A stretch of DNA of 64,000 nucleotides from Streptomyces zinciresistens K42. Its GTDB lineage: Bacteria > Actinomycetota > Actinomycetes > Streptomycetales > Streptomycetaceae. The translations under genes were made by a program, and so were the position numbers. The stretch is taken from NCBI RefSeq assembly GCF_000225525.1, contig NZ_AGBF01000022.1, forward strand, positions 1-64,000, given 5' to 3'. Under the pieces are notes generated by a model. That model was not told where the DNA came from, made no database searches, and saw nothing but the letters and a program-made list of their open reading frames with translations. Below, piece by piece: positions 1-8,684 of this stretch; positions within the stretch are counted from its first letter, which is position 1, and the number at the start of each line of letters is the position of its first letter.

Positions 1-1139
1 GGCCGGTCCGCGGCGAGGCCGACAGCGGTCAGCGCGTACTCGGCCTGCTCCTCGGACTGGCCGCGGGCGACGCCGCCGGATGGCCGGCCGCCCGCCACCG
101 GGCCGCCCGTATGCCCGACTGGACCCGCCGGCTCACACGCGAGCTGGAGACCTTCGCCGAGCAGAACGCCACCACCACGCTCCCGGTGCCCATCGCCCTC
201 AACCAGCCCCCGGAGCCGCTGCGCCTCGGCCCCTCCGACGACGCGGAATGGGCGGCCTTCACAGCGGAGGCGCTGCTGCGGGCGGGCGACGACACCGCCC
301 TCGGCGACCTCAGCCGGGAACGCCGCACCCGCGCCGCCATCGACCTCACCTGGAACGCCCTGGCCGCCGAGGTGGCCGCCGCCGCCGACCGCGCGCCCGA
401 GGTCGAGTCGGCCGTACTGCCCCTGCGCGCCCGGATCTCGGTGCGCGCCGGACTCGGCAACCTCGCCACCGGTCTGCGCCCGCCGGCCACCGGCCACGAC
501 AACCCCCACCACTTCGACGACGCGGCCTGCGTCCGGGCGTGCGTGCTGGCCGTCGCCCACCCGGGCGACCCCCGCGCCGCGGCCGGCCTCGCCGAGTTCG
601 ACGCCCGCTACACCCAGGACGGCGACGGCGTGCACGGTGCGCGGGCGATGGCCGCGGCCCTGGCCCTCGCGCTGGCCGGCGCGGACGCCGCCGCGTGTGT
701 GTCGGCCGCGCTCGCCGAACTGCCCGAGGCCACGGAGATCGGCCGCAACGCCCGCCACGCGCTCACCCTCGCGCGCGGCGCCGACAGCGCGTTCGCCCTG
801 GTCCCCCTGCTGGAGCACCAGATCGTCGACCACGTCTACAGCTACGGCGTCGCCGCCGCCGAGACCGTCCCGGTCGCCCTCGCCCTCGTGGCCGCCTCGC
901 ACGGCCGGATCGCCGAGGCGGTGCCCGCGGCGGCCTGCCTGTCGCGGGTCGCCGACTCGGCACCGGCCCTGGCGGGGGCCCTGACCGGCGCGCTCGGCGG
1001 CGGCGCGGCGATCCCCGCGGCCTGGCGCGCGGCGTGCCGCACCCTCTCCGGCTGCGCGCTCCCCCGGCTGACGGGCACCGACCTGGTGGAACTCGCCGAA
1101 CTGCTGGTAGCCGTACAACCGGCCCGACCGGAGGGATGA
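1..1139 (+). CDS. ADP-ribosylglycohydrolase-family protein, 5'-truncated by window edge, motif-degenerate
   Basis: The reading frame is open from base 3 and the true start lies upstream of the window. The visible N-terminus carries the family signature GLLLGLAAGDAAGWP, followed by SDDAEW where active members have DDT near the metal site. The C-terminal metal motif, normally D-x-D-S/T, reads SRVADS before ALAGALTGALGG. The fold is therefore recognisable, but the Thr of the first motif and one Asp of the second are replaced, which suggests weak or absent hydrolase activity. It ends 7 bases before the next, intact paralogue and is probably the first visible gene of the same operon. Family members remove ADP-ribose or ribosyl groups from proteins or small molecules; the substrate here is unknown. 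Confidence 0.85.
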   Translation, partial: PVRGEADSGQRVLGLLLGLAAGDAAGWPAARHRAARMPDWTRRLTRELETFAEQNATTTLPVPIALNQPPEPLRLGPSDDAEWAAFTAEALLRAGDDTALGDLSRERRTRAAIDLTWNALAAEVAAAADRAPEVESAVLPLRARISVRAGLGNLATGLRPPATGHDNPHHFDDAACVRACVLAVAHPGDPRAAAGLAEFDARYTQDGDGVHGARAMAAALALALAGADAAACVSAALAELPEATEIGRNARHALTLARGADSAFALVPLLEHQIVDHVYSYGVAAAETVPVALALVAASHGRIAEAVPAAACLSRVADSAPALAGALTGALGGGAAIPAAWRAACRTLSGCALPRLTGTDLVELAELLVAVQPARPEG

Positions 1140-1146
1140 TTCGGGC

Positions 1147-2322
1147 ATGACGCCCATCGCAGAAGAAGGCAGAGGGCCGCGTCTCGACGAGCGGATCACC
1201 GGCGCCCTGGTCGGCGCGGCGGTCGGCGACGCCCTCGGCGGGCCGGTGGAGGGCTACTCCCCCGACCAGATCCTGGAGCGCCACGGCGGCCGCGTCCACG
1301 GCGTCGTCGGCCCCTGGAACGGCGACGCCTGGCGCACGGCCCGCCCCCTCGCGCCGTACCACAAGGGCGACGGCCACGTCACCGACGACACGTTGATGAC
1401 CCACGCGCTGATCCGCGTCTACGCGGCCGTCCGCGACCACCTGGACGCGTACGCCGTCGCCGACCACCTGGTCCCGGACCTGATGACGAACCCCCGCTGG
1501 ATCCCGGAGCTGGAGGCCGAGGCGCTGCCCCTGCACCGCGTCTTCCTCGCCGAGAAGTGGCTGGTGGCCAGAATCCACTACGGCCACGCGGACCCGCGGG
1601 AGGCCGGCGTCGGCAACATCGTCAACTGCGGTGCCGCGATGTACATGGCCCCCGTCGGCCTGGTCAACGCGGCCGATCCGGGGGCGGCGTACGCCGAGGC
1701 GCTGGACGTCGCGGGCGCCCATCAGTCCTCGTACGGCCGGGAGGCGGCGGGCGTGTTCGCGGCGGCCGTCGCGGCGGCGTGCGCCCCCGGCGCGACACCT
1801 GACTCGGTCGTGGCGGCCTGTCTCGCCGTGGCCCGGGACGGCACGCGCACGGCGATCGAGAAGGTCTGCGAGGCGGCCCGCGGGCACACGGACTTCGAGT
1901 CCGCGCTGCTCCCGCTGCGCGCGGCGGTCGCCCCCTACGACACGGTCGGCCCCGACTACCGGCGGCCCTCGCTGGGCGCGCGCAGGCCCTCGCGGCTGCA
2001 CGCCGTCGAGGAACTCCCCGTCGCCCTGGGCATGTTGCTGGTCGCGGGCGGCGACGTCCGGCAGGCCGTCCTGGGCTCGGTCAACTACGGCCGCGACTGC
2101 GACTCGATCGCCACGATGGCGGGCGCGCTCGCGGGCGCGCTCGGCTCACCGGTCCCCGAGGACTGGGCGAAGGCGGTCGCCGAGGCCAGCCGGCTGGACC
2201 TGTGGGAGCCCGCGCGCACCCTCACCGGGGTGGCCCGCGAGATCCACTCCCGTGACGTGCGCCGCCGCCGCGCGCACGAGGCGGCGTTCGCCGCGCTGGA
2301 GGGCCGGCCGTGCTCCGGCTGA
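1147..2322 (+). CDS. ADP-ribosylglycohydrolase-family hydrolase (intact)
   Basis: 391 aa. The N-terminus has GALVGAAVGDALGGPVEG (about residues 19-36), DDTLMT follows at 80-85, and the C-terminal metal motif RDCDSIA has Asp317 and Asp319. These are the acidic residues that bind the two Mg ions in the ADP-ribosylhydrolase/DraG family, so this copy looks catalytically competent. The enzyme would hydrolyse an N- or O-glycosidic bond to (ADP-)ribose in the cytoplasm. Its 3' end overlaps the next gene by 13 bases, so translation is probably coupled. The neighbouring sugar kinase suggests a small-molecule ribosyl conjugate as substrate rather than a protein, but this is inference. Confidence 0.9.
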   Translation: MTPIAEEGRGPRLDERITGALVGAAVGDALGGPVEGYSPDQILERHGGRVHGVVGPWNGDAWRTARPLAPYHKGDGHVTDDTLMTHALIRVYAAVRDHLDAYAVADHLVPDLMTNPRWIPELEAEALPLHRVFLAEKWLVARIHYGHADPREAGVGNIVNCGAAMYMAPVGLVNAADPGAAYAEALDVAGAHQSSYGREAAGVFAAAVAAACAPGATPDSVVAACLAVARDGTRTAIEKVCEAARGHTDFESALLPLRAAVAPYDTVGPDYRRPSLGARRPSRLHAVEELPVALGMLLVAGGDVRQAVLGSVNYGRDCDSIATMAGALAGALGSPVPEDWAKAVAEASRLDLWEPARTLTGVAREIHSRDVRRRRAHEAAFAALEGRPCSG

Positions 2323-3692
2323 CCTGGGTGCAGCCCGAGGACCTCCTCGGCCACGAACTGCGCCAGGCGGCCCTGGACGGCCGGGAGCCGGCCCGCGTCG
2401 CGGAGCGCTGGCGGGCGGCGGGCGGCGGCGAGGCCCCCCTCGCGGCGGGCGCCTCACCGCGGCCCGCGTCCCGCTGCCTGCGGACCCTGGCCGAGGACCT
2501 GCTGGACGAACTGGCGGACCTGCCCAGCGGGTTGGCGGACCTGGAGCCCACCGGCCTCGCGCGGATCAGGGCCGCCTGCCCGGCCTGGCCCGCCCCGGCC
2601 GCGTCCCGGACCGTGCCCGCCGTGCACCGCTTCGAGGCGGCCTGGCTGGGCCGCGCCGTCGGCTGCCTGCTCGGCAAGCCGGTGGAGAAGCTGCCCCTCG
2701 GCGCGATCCGCGCACTCGCCGCGGCCACCGGCAACTGGCCCCTGAACACGTACTTCACGGCCCGGGGCGTCCCCGCGGAACTGCTCGCGGCCCACCCCTG
2801 GAACCGGCGCTCGGCGGCCACGTCCCTCGCCGAGAACATCGACGGGATGCCCGAGGACGACGACCTCAACTACCCGCTGCTCAACCTCCTGTTGGTCCGG
2901 CGCCACGGCCGCGGCTTCAGCACCGCGGACGTGGCCCGCCTCTGGCTCGACGAGCTGCCGCCCGGCCGTACCTTCACCGCCGAGCGGATCGCCGTGCGCA
3001 ACCTCCTCCTCGGCATCGAACCCCCGGACACCGCCCGCCACCGCAACCCCTTCCGGGAGTGGATCGGCGCCCTCATCCGCGCCGACGTGCACGGCTGGAC
3101 CAACCCCGGCGACCCCGCCGCCGCGGCCGAACAGGCGCACCGCGACGCGGTCCTCACCCACACCGCCAACGGCGTCTACGCCGCGATGTTCGCGGCGGCG
3201 GTCGTCGCCGCGGCGGCCACCGCGGACGGGCCCGGGGACGTCCACCGCTGCCTGCGCACCGGCCTCACCGTGGTCCCGCCGCGCTCACGGCTGGCCCGCG
3301 CGGTCCGGGACGCGATCCGGCTGGCGGGCGAGCACGCCGAGTTCGACACGGTCGTGGACCGGCTGCACGCCGCCCACGCGGGCACCCACCACTGGGTCCA
3401 CGCCGTCCCCAACACCGCGCTGATCGCCGCGGCCCTCACCCACGCCGACGGCGACTTCACCGGATCCGTCTGCCGTGCCGTGTCGGGCGGCTGGGACACC
3501 GACTCCAACGGCGCCGCGGCCGGCGGCGTCGCCGCCCTCCTCGCCGGTTCGCCCGCCGCGCTCCCGGCCCGCTGGACGGCCCCCCTCAAGAACCGGCTCA
3601 GCACCTCCGTCGGCGCCTTCGACGGCACCGGCTTCGACGAACTGGCCCGGCTCACCCACCGCCCCACCCCCTCGGAGGCCGCTCGCCCATGA
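2310..3692 (+). CDS. ADP-ribosylglycohydrolase-family hydrolase with N-terminal extension
   Basis: 460 aa. About 105 residues with no recognised domain precede the family core, which starts near residue 108 with FEAAWLGRAVGCLLGKPVEK. The acidic cluster DDDLN lies near residue 183, with Leu where Thr is usual, and the C-terminal motif GWDTDSNGA near 395 is textbook. The ATG lies inside the end of the preceding gene and the stop codon overlaps the start of the kinase gene (ATGA), so it is part of the coupled operon. Three paralogues side by side suggest division of labour or a hetero-oligomer. The substrate cannot be read from sequence. Confidence 0.9.
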   Translation: MLRLTWVQPEDLLGHELRQAALDGREPARVAERWRAAGGGEAPLAAGASPRPASRCLRTLAEDLLDELADLPSGLADLEPTGLARIRAACPAWPAPAASRTVPAVHRFEAAWLGRAVGCLLGKPVEKLPLGAIRALAAATGNWPLNTYFTARGVPAELLAAHPWNRRSAATSLAENIDGMPEDDDLNYPLLNLLLVRRHGRGFSTADVARLWLDELPPGRTFTAERIAVRNLLLGIEPPDTARHRNPFREWIGALIRADVHGWTNPGDPAAAAEQAHRDAVLTHTANGVYAAMFAAAVVAAAATADGPGDVHRCLRTGLTVVPPRSRLARAVRDAIRLAGEHAEFDTVVDRLHAAHAGTHHWVHAVPNTALIAAALTHADGDFTGSVCRAVSGGWDTDSNGAAAGGVAALLAGSPAALPARWTAPLKNRLSTSVGAFDGTGFDELARLTHRPTPSEAARP

Positions 3693-4582
3693 CCGACATC
3701 GTCGTGCTCGGCAGCACGAACATGGACCTCGTCACCTATGTGGAGAAGGCCCCGCAGCGCGGCGAGACCGTGCCGGGCCGGGAGTTGCGCACCATCCCCG
3801 GCGGCAAGGGCGCCAACCAGGCCATCGCGGCGGCCCGCGCGGGCGGCACCGTCTCGATGATCGGCGCCGTCGGCAACGACGCCTTCGGCACCCGGCTGCG
3901 CTCCACCCTCGAACACAGCGGCGTGGACACCGACGACCTCCGCACGGCCGACGGCCCCTCCGGCACCGCGCACATCGTCGTCGACGCCGAGGGCGGCAAC
4001 GCGATCGTCGTGGTCCCCGGCGCCAACGGCACCCTCGACCACCTCAGCCCCGGCGACGAGGGCGTCATCGCCTCCGCCTCGACCCTGCTGCTCCAGCTGG
4101 AGATCCCGCTCCCCGCGGTGCTGGCCGGCGCGCGGGCCGCCCGCCGCCACGGCGTCCGCACGGTCCTCACCCCCTCCCCCGCCCAGCCGCTTCCCGGCGA
4201 ACTCCTCGCCGCCGTCGACCTGTTGGTCCCCAACGAGCACGAGGCCGCCGTCCTCACCGGCCGCACCGACCCGCGCGAGGCGGCCGGCGCGCTGCTCGAC
4301 CGGGTGCCGGAGGTGGTCGTCACCCTGGGCGCCGCGGGCTGCCTCTACGCCGCCCGCGGCGCCGAGCCGCTGACCGTGCCCGCCCCCGAGGTCACCGCCG
4401 TCGACACCACGGGCGCGGGCGACACCTTCGTCGGCGCCCTCGCGGTCGCCTCCGGCGAGGGCCGCCCCATGCCGGACGCCCTGCGGTGGGCGGCCGCGGC
4501 GGCCGCGCTGTCGGTGCAGCGCGAGGGCGCCACGGTGTCGATGCCGTACCGCCCCGAGATCGACGAGCTGTACGCGTCATGA
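3689..4582 (+). CDS. PfkB-family carbohydrate kinase, ribokinase-like
   Basis: 297 aa. It has the two PfkB signatures: GGKGANQAIAAA (residues 38-49) in the sugar-binding half and DTTGAGDTFVGAL (about 239-251), with the catalytic Asp in GAGD. The opening LGSTNMDLVTYVEKAP is typical of ribokinase (RbsK) rather than fructokinase. It would use ATP to phosphorylate a pentose, or possibly a nucleoside, in the cytoplasm. The start overlaps the stop of the third glycohydrolase (ATGA), and its own stop overlaps the CoA-transferase start in the same way. Downstream of ribosyl hydrolases, phosphorylating released ribose is the simplest reading. Confidence 0.9.
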   Translation: MTDIVVLGSTNMDLVTYVEKAPQRGETVPGRELRTIPGGKGANQAIAAARAGGTVSMIGAVGNDAFGTRLRSTLEHSGVDTDDLRTADGPSGTAHIVVDAEGGNAIVVVPGANGTLDHLSPGDEGVIASASTLLLQLEIPLPAVLAGARAARRHGVRTVLTPSPAQPLPGELLAAVDLLVPNEHEAAVLTGRTDPREAAGALLDRVPEVVVTLGAAGCLYAARGAEPLTVPAPEVTAVDTTGAGDTFVGALAVASGEGRPMPDALRWAAAAAALSVQREGATVSMPYRPEIDELYAS

Positions 4583-5787
4583 GCGCCCCCGGCACCCGGC
4601 CCCCCGCCCCCCTGACCGGACTGCGCGTCCTGGACCTCGCCACCCTGTTCGCGGGCCCGCTGTGCGCCACGATGCTCGGCGACTTCGGCGCGGAGGTCAT
4701 CAAGGTCGAGCACCCCGACCGGCCGGACCCCTGCCGCGGCCACGGTCCCGCGAAGGACGGGGTGGGCCTGTGGTGGAAGGTCCTGGGCCGCAACAAGCGC
4801 ACCCTCACCCTGAACCTGTCCCGGCCCGGCGGCCGCACCACCCTGCTGCGGCTGGCCGCGACCGCGGACGTCGTCGTGGAGAACTTCCGCCCCGGCACCC
4901 TGGAGAAGTGGGACCTCGGCTGGCAGGAGCTGTCCGCCGTCAACCCCCGGCTGATCCTCACCCGCGTCACCGGCTTCGGGCAGTTCGGCCCCTACGCCCG
5001 CCGGCCCGGCTTCGGCACCCTCGCCGAGGCGATGAGCGGCTTCGCGGCGCTCACCGGCGAACCGGACGCGCCCCCGACGCTGCCGCCGTTCGGCCTGGCC
5101 GACTCCATCGCGGGCCTGGCGACCGCGTACGCCGTGATGACCGCGCTGGCCGCCCGTGAGCGCACCGGCGAGGGCCAGGTCGTCGACATGGCCCTCATCG
5201 AGCCGATGCTGCTGGCCCTCGGCCCCCAGCCGACCTGGTACGACCAGCTCGGCTATGTCCAGGAGCGCACCGGCAACCGCTCCGCGAACAACGCCCCGCG
5301 CAACACCTACCGCACCGCGGACGGCACCTGGGTAGCCGTCTCCACCTCCGCGCAGTCGATCGCCGAGCGGGTGATGCACCTGGTGGGGCGCCCCGAACTG
5401 ATCGAGGAGCCGTGGTTCGCGACGGGCGCCGACCGGGCCCGCCACGCCGACGTCCTGGACCGGGCGGTCGGCGACTGGATCGCCCGCCACACCCGCGCGG
5501 ACGTCCTCGCCGCCTTCGAGAAGGCGGAGGCGGCCATCGCCCCGATCCAGGACGTACGGGAGGTGATGACCGACCCGCAGTACGCGGCCCTGGACACGAT
5601 CACCACCGTCGAGGACCCCGAACTCGGGCCGCTGCGCATGCAGAACGTCCTGTTCCGGCTGTCCGCCACGCCCGGCGCCGTCCGCTGGGCCGGCCGCCCG
5701 CACGGCGCCGACACCGACGAGATCCTCGGCGAGCTCGGCATGACGGCGGCCGAGCTGGCGGACCTGCGGGCGGAGGGCGCCCTGTGA
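4579..5787 (+). CDS. CaiB/BaiF (class III) CoA-transferase
   Basis: 402 aa. The N-terminal GLRVLDLATLFAGPLCATML and LGDFGAEVIKVEHP are family hallmarks. The catalytic Asp that forms the acyl-anhydride intermediate is in VVDMALIEP (Asp near residue 203). The C-terminal NVLFRLSATPG region is also typical. Class III enzymes move CoA between carboxylic acids such as formate/oxalate, carnitine or dicarboxylates. It is coupled by ATGA overlap to the kinase upstream and by GTGA overlap to a CoA-ester lyase downstream, so the pair probably activates and then cleaves an acid as its CoA thioester. The acid is not identifiable from sequence. Confidence 0.93.
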   Translation: MSAPGTRPPAPLTGLRVLDLATLFAGPLCATMLGDFGAEVIKVEHPDRPDPCRGHGPAKDGVGLWWKVLGRNKRTLTLNLSRPGGRTTLLRLAATADVVVENFRPGTLEKWDLGWQELSAVNPRLILTRVTGFGQFGPYARRPGFGTLAEAMSGFAALTGEPDAPPTLPPFGLADSIAGLATAYAVMTALAARERTGEGQVVDMALIEPMLLALGPQPTWYDQLGYVQERTGNRSANNAPRNTYRTADGTWVAVSTSAQSIAERVMHLVGRPELIEEPWFATGADRARHADVLDRAVGDWIARHTRADVLAAFEKAEAAIAPIQDVREVMTDPQYAALDTITTVEDPELGPLRMQNVLFRLSATPGAVRWAGRPHGADTDEILGELGMTAAELADLRAEGAL

Positions 5788-6635
5788 CGGACCCGGCGGG
5801 CACCGCCCCCTACCCGCTGACCTGGCTGTACGCCCCCGGCGACCGGCCGCGCGTGGTGGCCCGCGCCCTGACCTCGGGTGCCGACGTCGTCATCGTCGAC
5901 CTGGAGGACGCGGTGGCCCCGGACCGCAAGGACTACGCGCGGGCGGCCACGGCCGACCTGCTCTGCGAGGCCGGTCATCCGGTGCCCGTCCACGTCCGGG
6001 TGAATCCGCTGGGCACCCCGCGCGCCGAGCGGGACGTGACGGTGCTGGCGGCCCTGCCCGGCCTGGCCGCCCTGCGGCTGCCGAAGGTGACCGCGCCCGA
6101 GCAGATCGTCCACCTCGCCGAGACCACCCCGGCGTCGGCCCCGGGCACCACCCCGCTGCACGCCCTGCTGGAGTCGGCCCTCGGCATCGAACGGGCGCAC
6201 GCGATCGCCGCCGCCCACCCGTCCCTGCGCGGCATCTCGCTCGGCGAGTCCGATCTGCGGGCCGACCTCGGCGTACGCGAGGACGCGGGCCTCGACTGGT
6301 GCCGCTCCCGCGTCGTGGTGGCCGCGCGGGCGGCGGGGCTGTCGCCGCCCGCGCAGTCGATCCACCCGGACATCCGGGACCTGGAGGGGCTCGCGGCGTC
6401 CTGCGCCCGGGGCCGCACCCTGGGCTTCCTGGGCCGGGCGGCCATCCACCCCCGTCAGCTCCCCGTGATCGAACGGGCCTATCTGCCCACGGAGGCGGAG
6501 CTGGAACAGGCGGAGACCGTCGTCAAGGCGGCCACCGCCCAGCAGGGCGCGCAGGCGCTCCAGGACGGCACGTTCATCGACGCGGCCGTGGTCGCCGCCG
6601 CGCAGCGCACCCTCACCCTGGTCCGCCGCACCTGA
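5784..6635 (+). CDS. CitE/HpcH-type CoA-ester lyase
   Basis: 283 aa with a GTG start overlapping the upstream TGA. It is a TIM-barrel member of the HpcH/HpaI aldolase/citrate lyase beta family: LYAPGDRPR at the N-terminus, VIVDLEDAVAP with the metal-binding acidic residues, ESALGI, LGESDL, and IHPRQ near the C-terminus. Relatives cleave malyl-CoA, citramalyl-CoA or HMG-like CoA esters to acetyl-CoA or another acyl-CoA plus a keto acid, with Mg. The adjacent CoA-transferase probably makes its substrate. It is the last gene of the operon; a perfect hairpin follows 19 bases later. Confidence 0.9.
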   Translation: MTDPAGTAPYPLTWLYAPGDRPRVVARALTSGADVVIVDLEDAVAPDRKDYARAATADLLCEAGHPVPVHVRVNPLGTPRAERDVTVLAALPGLAALRLPKVTAPEQIVHLAETTPASAPGTTPLHALLESALGIERAHAIAAAHPSLRGISLGESDLRADLGVREDAGLDWCRSRVVVAARAAGLSPPAQSIHPDIRDLEGLAASCARGRTLGFLGRAAIHPRQLPVIERAYLPTEAELEQAETVVKAATAQQGAQALQDGTFIDAAVVAAAQRTLTLVRRT

Positions 6636-6654
6636 CCCGGCCGCGGCAACGCGA

Positions 6655-6682
6655 AGGGCGCCCGGATCACTCCGGGCGCCCT
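6655..6682. terminator. Bidirectional hairpin between CoA lyase gene and lgt
   Basis: A perfect 11-bp inverted repeat (AGGGCGCCCGG and its complement) encloses the 6-base loop ATCACT. It lies between the convergent ends of the lyase gene and lgt. There is no long T-run, as is usual for Streptomyces terminators. Confidence 0.75.
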
Positions 6683-6700
6683 CCGTGCGTACGGTCGGTC

Positions 6701-7711
6701 TCACGCCTTCTTGGCCGTCGACCCCGCCTCGTCCTTGGCCTCGCCGGGTCCTTCGCGCGACACGTCGTCGCCGTCGCCGTGCTTCCCGTCACCGGTCGCC
6801 GTGTCCGTGGCCGTGTCCGCCTGATCCGTGGCGGCGTCCTCGGTCCCGGCGTCGTCCTTCGCGGTGTCCGCGGCCGCGGAGCCGTCGTCGTCGGAGGCGC
6901 CCGGCTCGACCACGGCCTCCCGGCCCGGCCGCTTCTTCGAGGAGAGCACGATGTAGACGACCGCGAGCACGAAGACGACCAGCGCGGTCCAGTTGTTCAG
7001 GCGCAGCCCGAGGATCTGCTTGGCCTCGTCCACCCGCAGGTACTCGACCCAGAACCGGCCCACGCAGTAGGCGGCGACGTACAGCGCGAACGCGCGCCCG
7101 TGGCCGAGCCGGAAGCGGCGGTCCGCCCAGATCACCAGCACGGCGACGCCGATGCTCCACAGGGACTCGTACAGGAAGGTCGGGTGGTAGGTGCCCGGCA
7201 CCCGCCCGTCCGTCGAGGACGTGATCTCCAGCGCCCACGGCAGATCCGTGGGACGGCCGTACAGCTCCTGGTTGAACCAGTTGCCCCAGCGGCCCAGCGC
7301 CTGGGCGATGGCGATACCGGGGGCGATGGCGTCGGCGTAGGCGGGCAGCGGGATACCGCGTCGGCGGCAGCCGATCCAGGCACCCACCGCGCCCAGCGCG
7401 ATCGCGCCCCAGATACCGAGTCCGCCTTCCCAGATCTTGAAGGCGTCGACCCAGTTCCGGCCTTCGCCGAAGTAGAGCTGGTAGTCGGTGATCACGTGGT
7501 AGAGGCGTCCGCCGACCAGGCCGAACGGCACGGCCCAGACCGCGATGTCGGCCACCGTGCCGGCCCGCCCGCCCCGGGCGATCCAGCGTTTGTTGCCGAG
7601 CCAGACGGCTACGAAGACACCGAGGATGATGCAGAAGGCGTAGCCGCGCAGCGGAATGGGACCGAGGTAGATCACTCCGCGCGACGGGCTGGGGATGTAG
7701 GCAAGTTCCAT
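6701..7711 (-). CDS. lgt: Prolipoprotein diacylglyceryl transferase
   Basis: 336 aa integral membrane enzyme that transfers diacylglycerol from phosphatidylglycerol to the lipobox Cys of prelipoproteins. Visible hallmarks are IPLRGYAF near the N-terminus, GGRLYHVITDY, the conserved GGLGIWGA, and the Lgt signature GRWGNWFNQELYG (about 144-156). About seven membrane segments can be drawn. The last 65 or so residues form an acidic, Asp/Ala/Thr/Gly-rich tail that is not part of the catalytic fold. It lies downstream of a DsbA-like gene; both act at the membrane on secreted proteins. Confidence 0.95.
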   Translation of the reverse strand: MELAYIPSPSRGVIYLGPIPLRGYAFCIILGVFVAVWLGNKRWIARGGRAGTVADIAVWAVPFGLVGGRLYHVITDYQLYFGEGRNWVDAFKIWEGGLGIWGAIALGAVGAWIGCRRRGIPLPAYADAIAPGIAIAQALGRWGNWFNQELYGRPTDLPWALEITSSTDGRVPGTYHPTFLYESLWSIGVAVLVIWADRRFRLGHGRAFALYVAAYCVGRFWVEYLRVDEAKQILGLRLNNWTALVVFVLAVVYIVLSSKKRPGREAVVEPGASDDDGSAAADTAKDDAGTEDAATDQADTATDTATGDGKHGDGDDVSREGPGEAKDEAGSTAKKA

Positions 7712-7810
7712 GGCAAGGACGACGCTACCCTGCCGGGCCGCACCGGTGGCGGGCAGCCCGGCTACGGGTCCATAACGGGCGGTGCCCGGCGCGGGCCCCG
7801 CGGCCCCGGC

Positions 7811-8584
7811 TCAGCCGGCGGCGGCCTGCTCCACCATCTGCTTGAGCTTGGCGGGCGTCATCGTCTGGTCCTGGTAGATGTTCTTGCCGTTCAGCAGGAC
7901 GGTGGGGGTGCCGCTGAAGCCGCCCTTCTGGAACGCCTCGGCGGACTTCTTGACCCAGCCGCTGTGGGTGCCCTTCTCCACGCACCGCCGGAAGGCGGGC
8001 GTGTCGAGGCCCTGGACCTTGCCCGCCAGCTTCAGCAGCGTGCTGTTCTCGGCGAAGGCGTCGTCGGTCTCCGGGGGCTGGTTGCGGTAGAGCACCTCGT
8101 GGTACTGCGGGAACTTCCCGACGTCCTGGGCGCAGGCGGCGGCGTTGGCCGCGTTGTGCGAGCCGTTGCCGCCCATGTTGCCGTCGATGATCGTCGCAAG
8201 GTGGTACTCGACCTTGAGCTTGCCGGCGTCGGTCAGCTCCTTGACCGTCGAGCGGTACGCGTCCTCATAGGCCCGGCAGGCCGGGCAGCGGAAGTCCTCC
8301 CAGACCGTGAGCGTCGACTTGGCACTCTCCTTGCCCACCGGGATCGCGAGGCCGTCCTTGCCCTGGGCGCCCGAGGGGCCGACGACCGGACCGGCGTCGC
8401 TGCCGCCGTCCTTGCCCGCGTTGGCCGCCACGACGCCGATCACCGCCGCGAGGCCCAGTACGCAGACGACGCTGGCGCCCACGATCAGCGCACGGCGCCG
8501 CTTGTCGGCGGCCTTCTGCTTCTCCCGCTCGACCGCCAGCCGCTCGCGGGCGGTCCGCTTCCCGTCACGATTCTTTTCGCTCAC
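7811..8584 (-). CDS. Membrane-anchored DsbA-family thioredoxin-fold protein
   Basis: 257 aa from the GTG at 8584 (VSEKNRDGKRTARER). A basic cytoplasmic N-terminus is followed by one membrane segment (about residues 31-52) and an extracytoplasmic thioredoxin domain. That domain has the redox motif CPAC in WEDFRCPACRAYED and the cis-Pro loop in SGTPTVLLNG. The family oxidises or isomerises disulfides in exported proteins. An in-frame ATG at 8638 would add 18 residues, but that stretch is a perfect hairpin, so I prefer the GTG. No strong Shine-Dalgarno is visible before either start. A second paralogue lies at 37.1 kb. Confidence 0.85.
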   Translation of the reverse strand: MSEKNRDGKRTARERLAVEREKQKAADKRRRALIVGASVVCVLGLAAVIGVVAANAGKDGGSDAGPVVGPSGAQGKDGLAIPVGKESAKSTLTVWEDFRCPACRAYEDAYRSTVKELTDAGKLKVEYHLATIIDGNMGGNGSHNAANAAACAQDVGKFPQYHEVLYRNQPPETDDAFAENSTLLKLAGKVQGLDTPAFRRCVEKGTHSGWVKKSAEAFQKGGFSGTPTVLLNGKNIYQDQTMTPAKLKQMVEQAAAG

Positions 8585-8598
8585 ACCCGCAGGAACGA

Positions 8599-8627
8599 AC
8601 CGGGGAGGCGCACCGCGCCTCCCCGGT
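8599..8627 (-). terminator. Perfect hairpin between trpA and the DsbA-like gene
   Basis: A 13-bp perfect stem (ACCGGGGAGGCGC and complement) with a 3-base loop lies 14 bases upstream of the DsbA-like GTG and 86 bases past the trpA stop. It may terminate trp transcription or attenuate read-through into the downstream gene. Confidence 0.6.
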
Positions 8628-8684
8628 CCCAGGTCCACCCGTTCGAGCGACTCGTACGAAAGACCCTTTGTCGGACAGTTCCTC

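Noticed and set aside
7732-7762. Terminator between the DsbA-like gene and lgt
   Set aside because: Only a 7-bp stem with a 17-base loop; too weak to list as a feature.
8585-8638. Upstream ATG start for the DsbA-like gene
   Set aside because: The added codons are a perfect terminator-type hairpin and give an unnatural N-terminus, so the GTG at 8584 is preferred.
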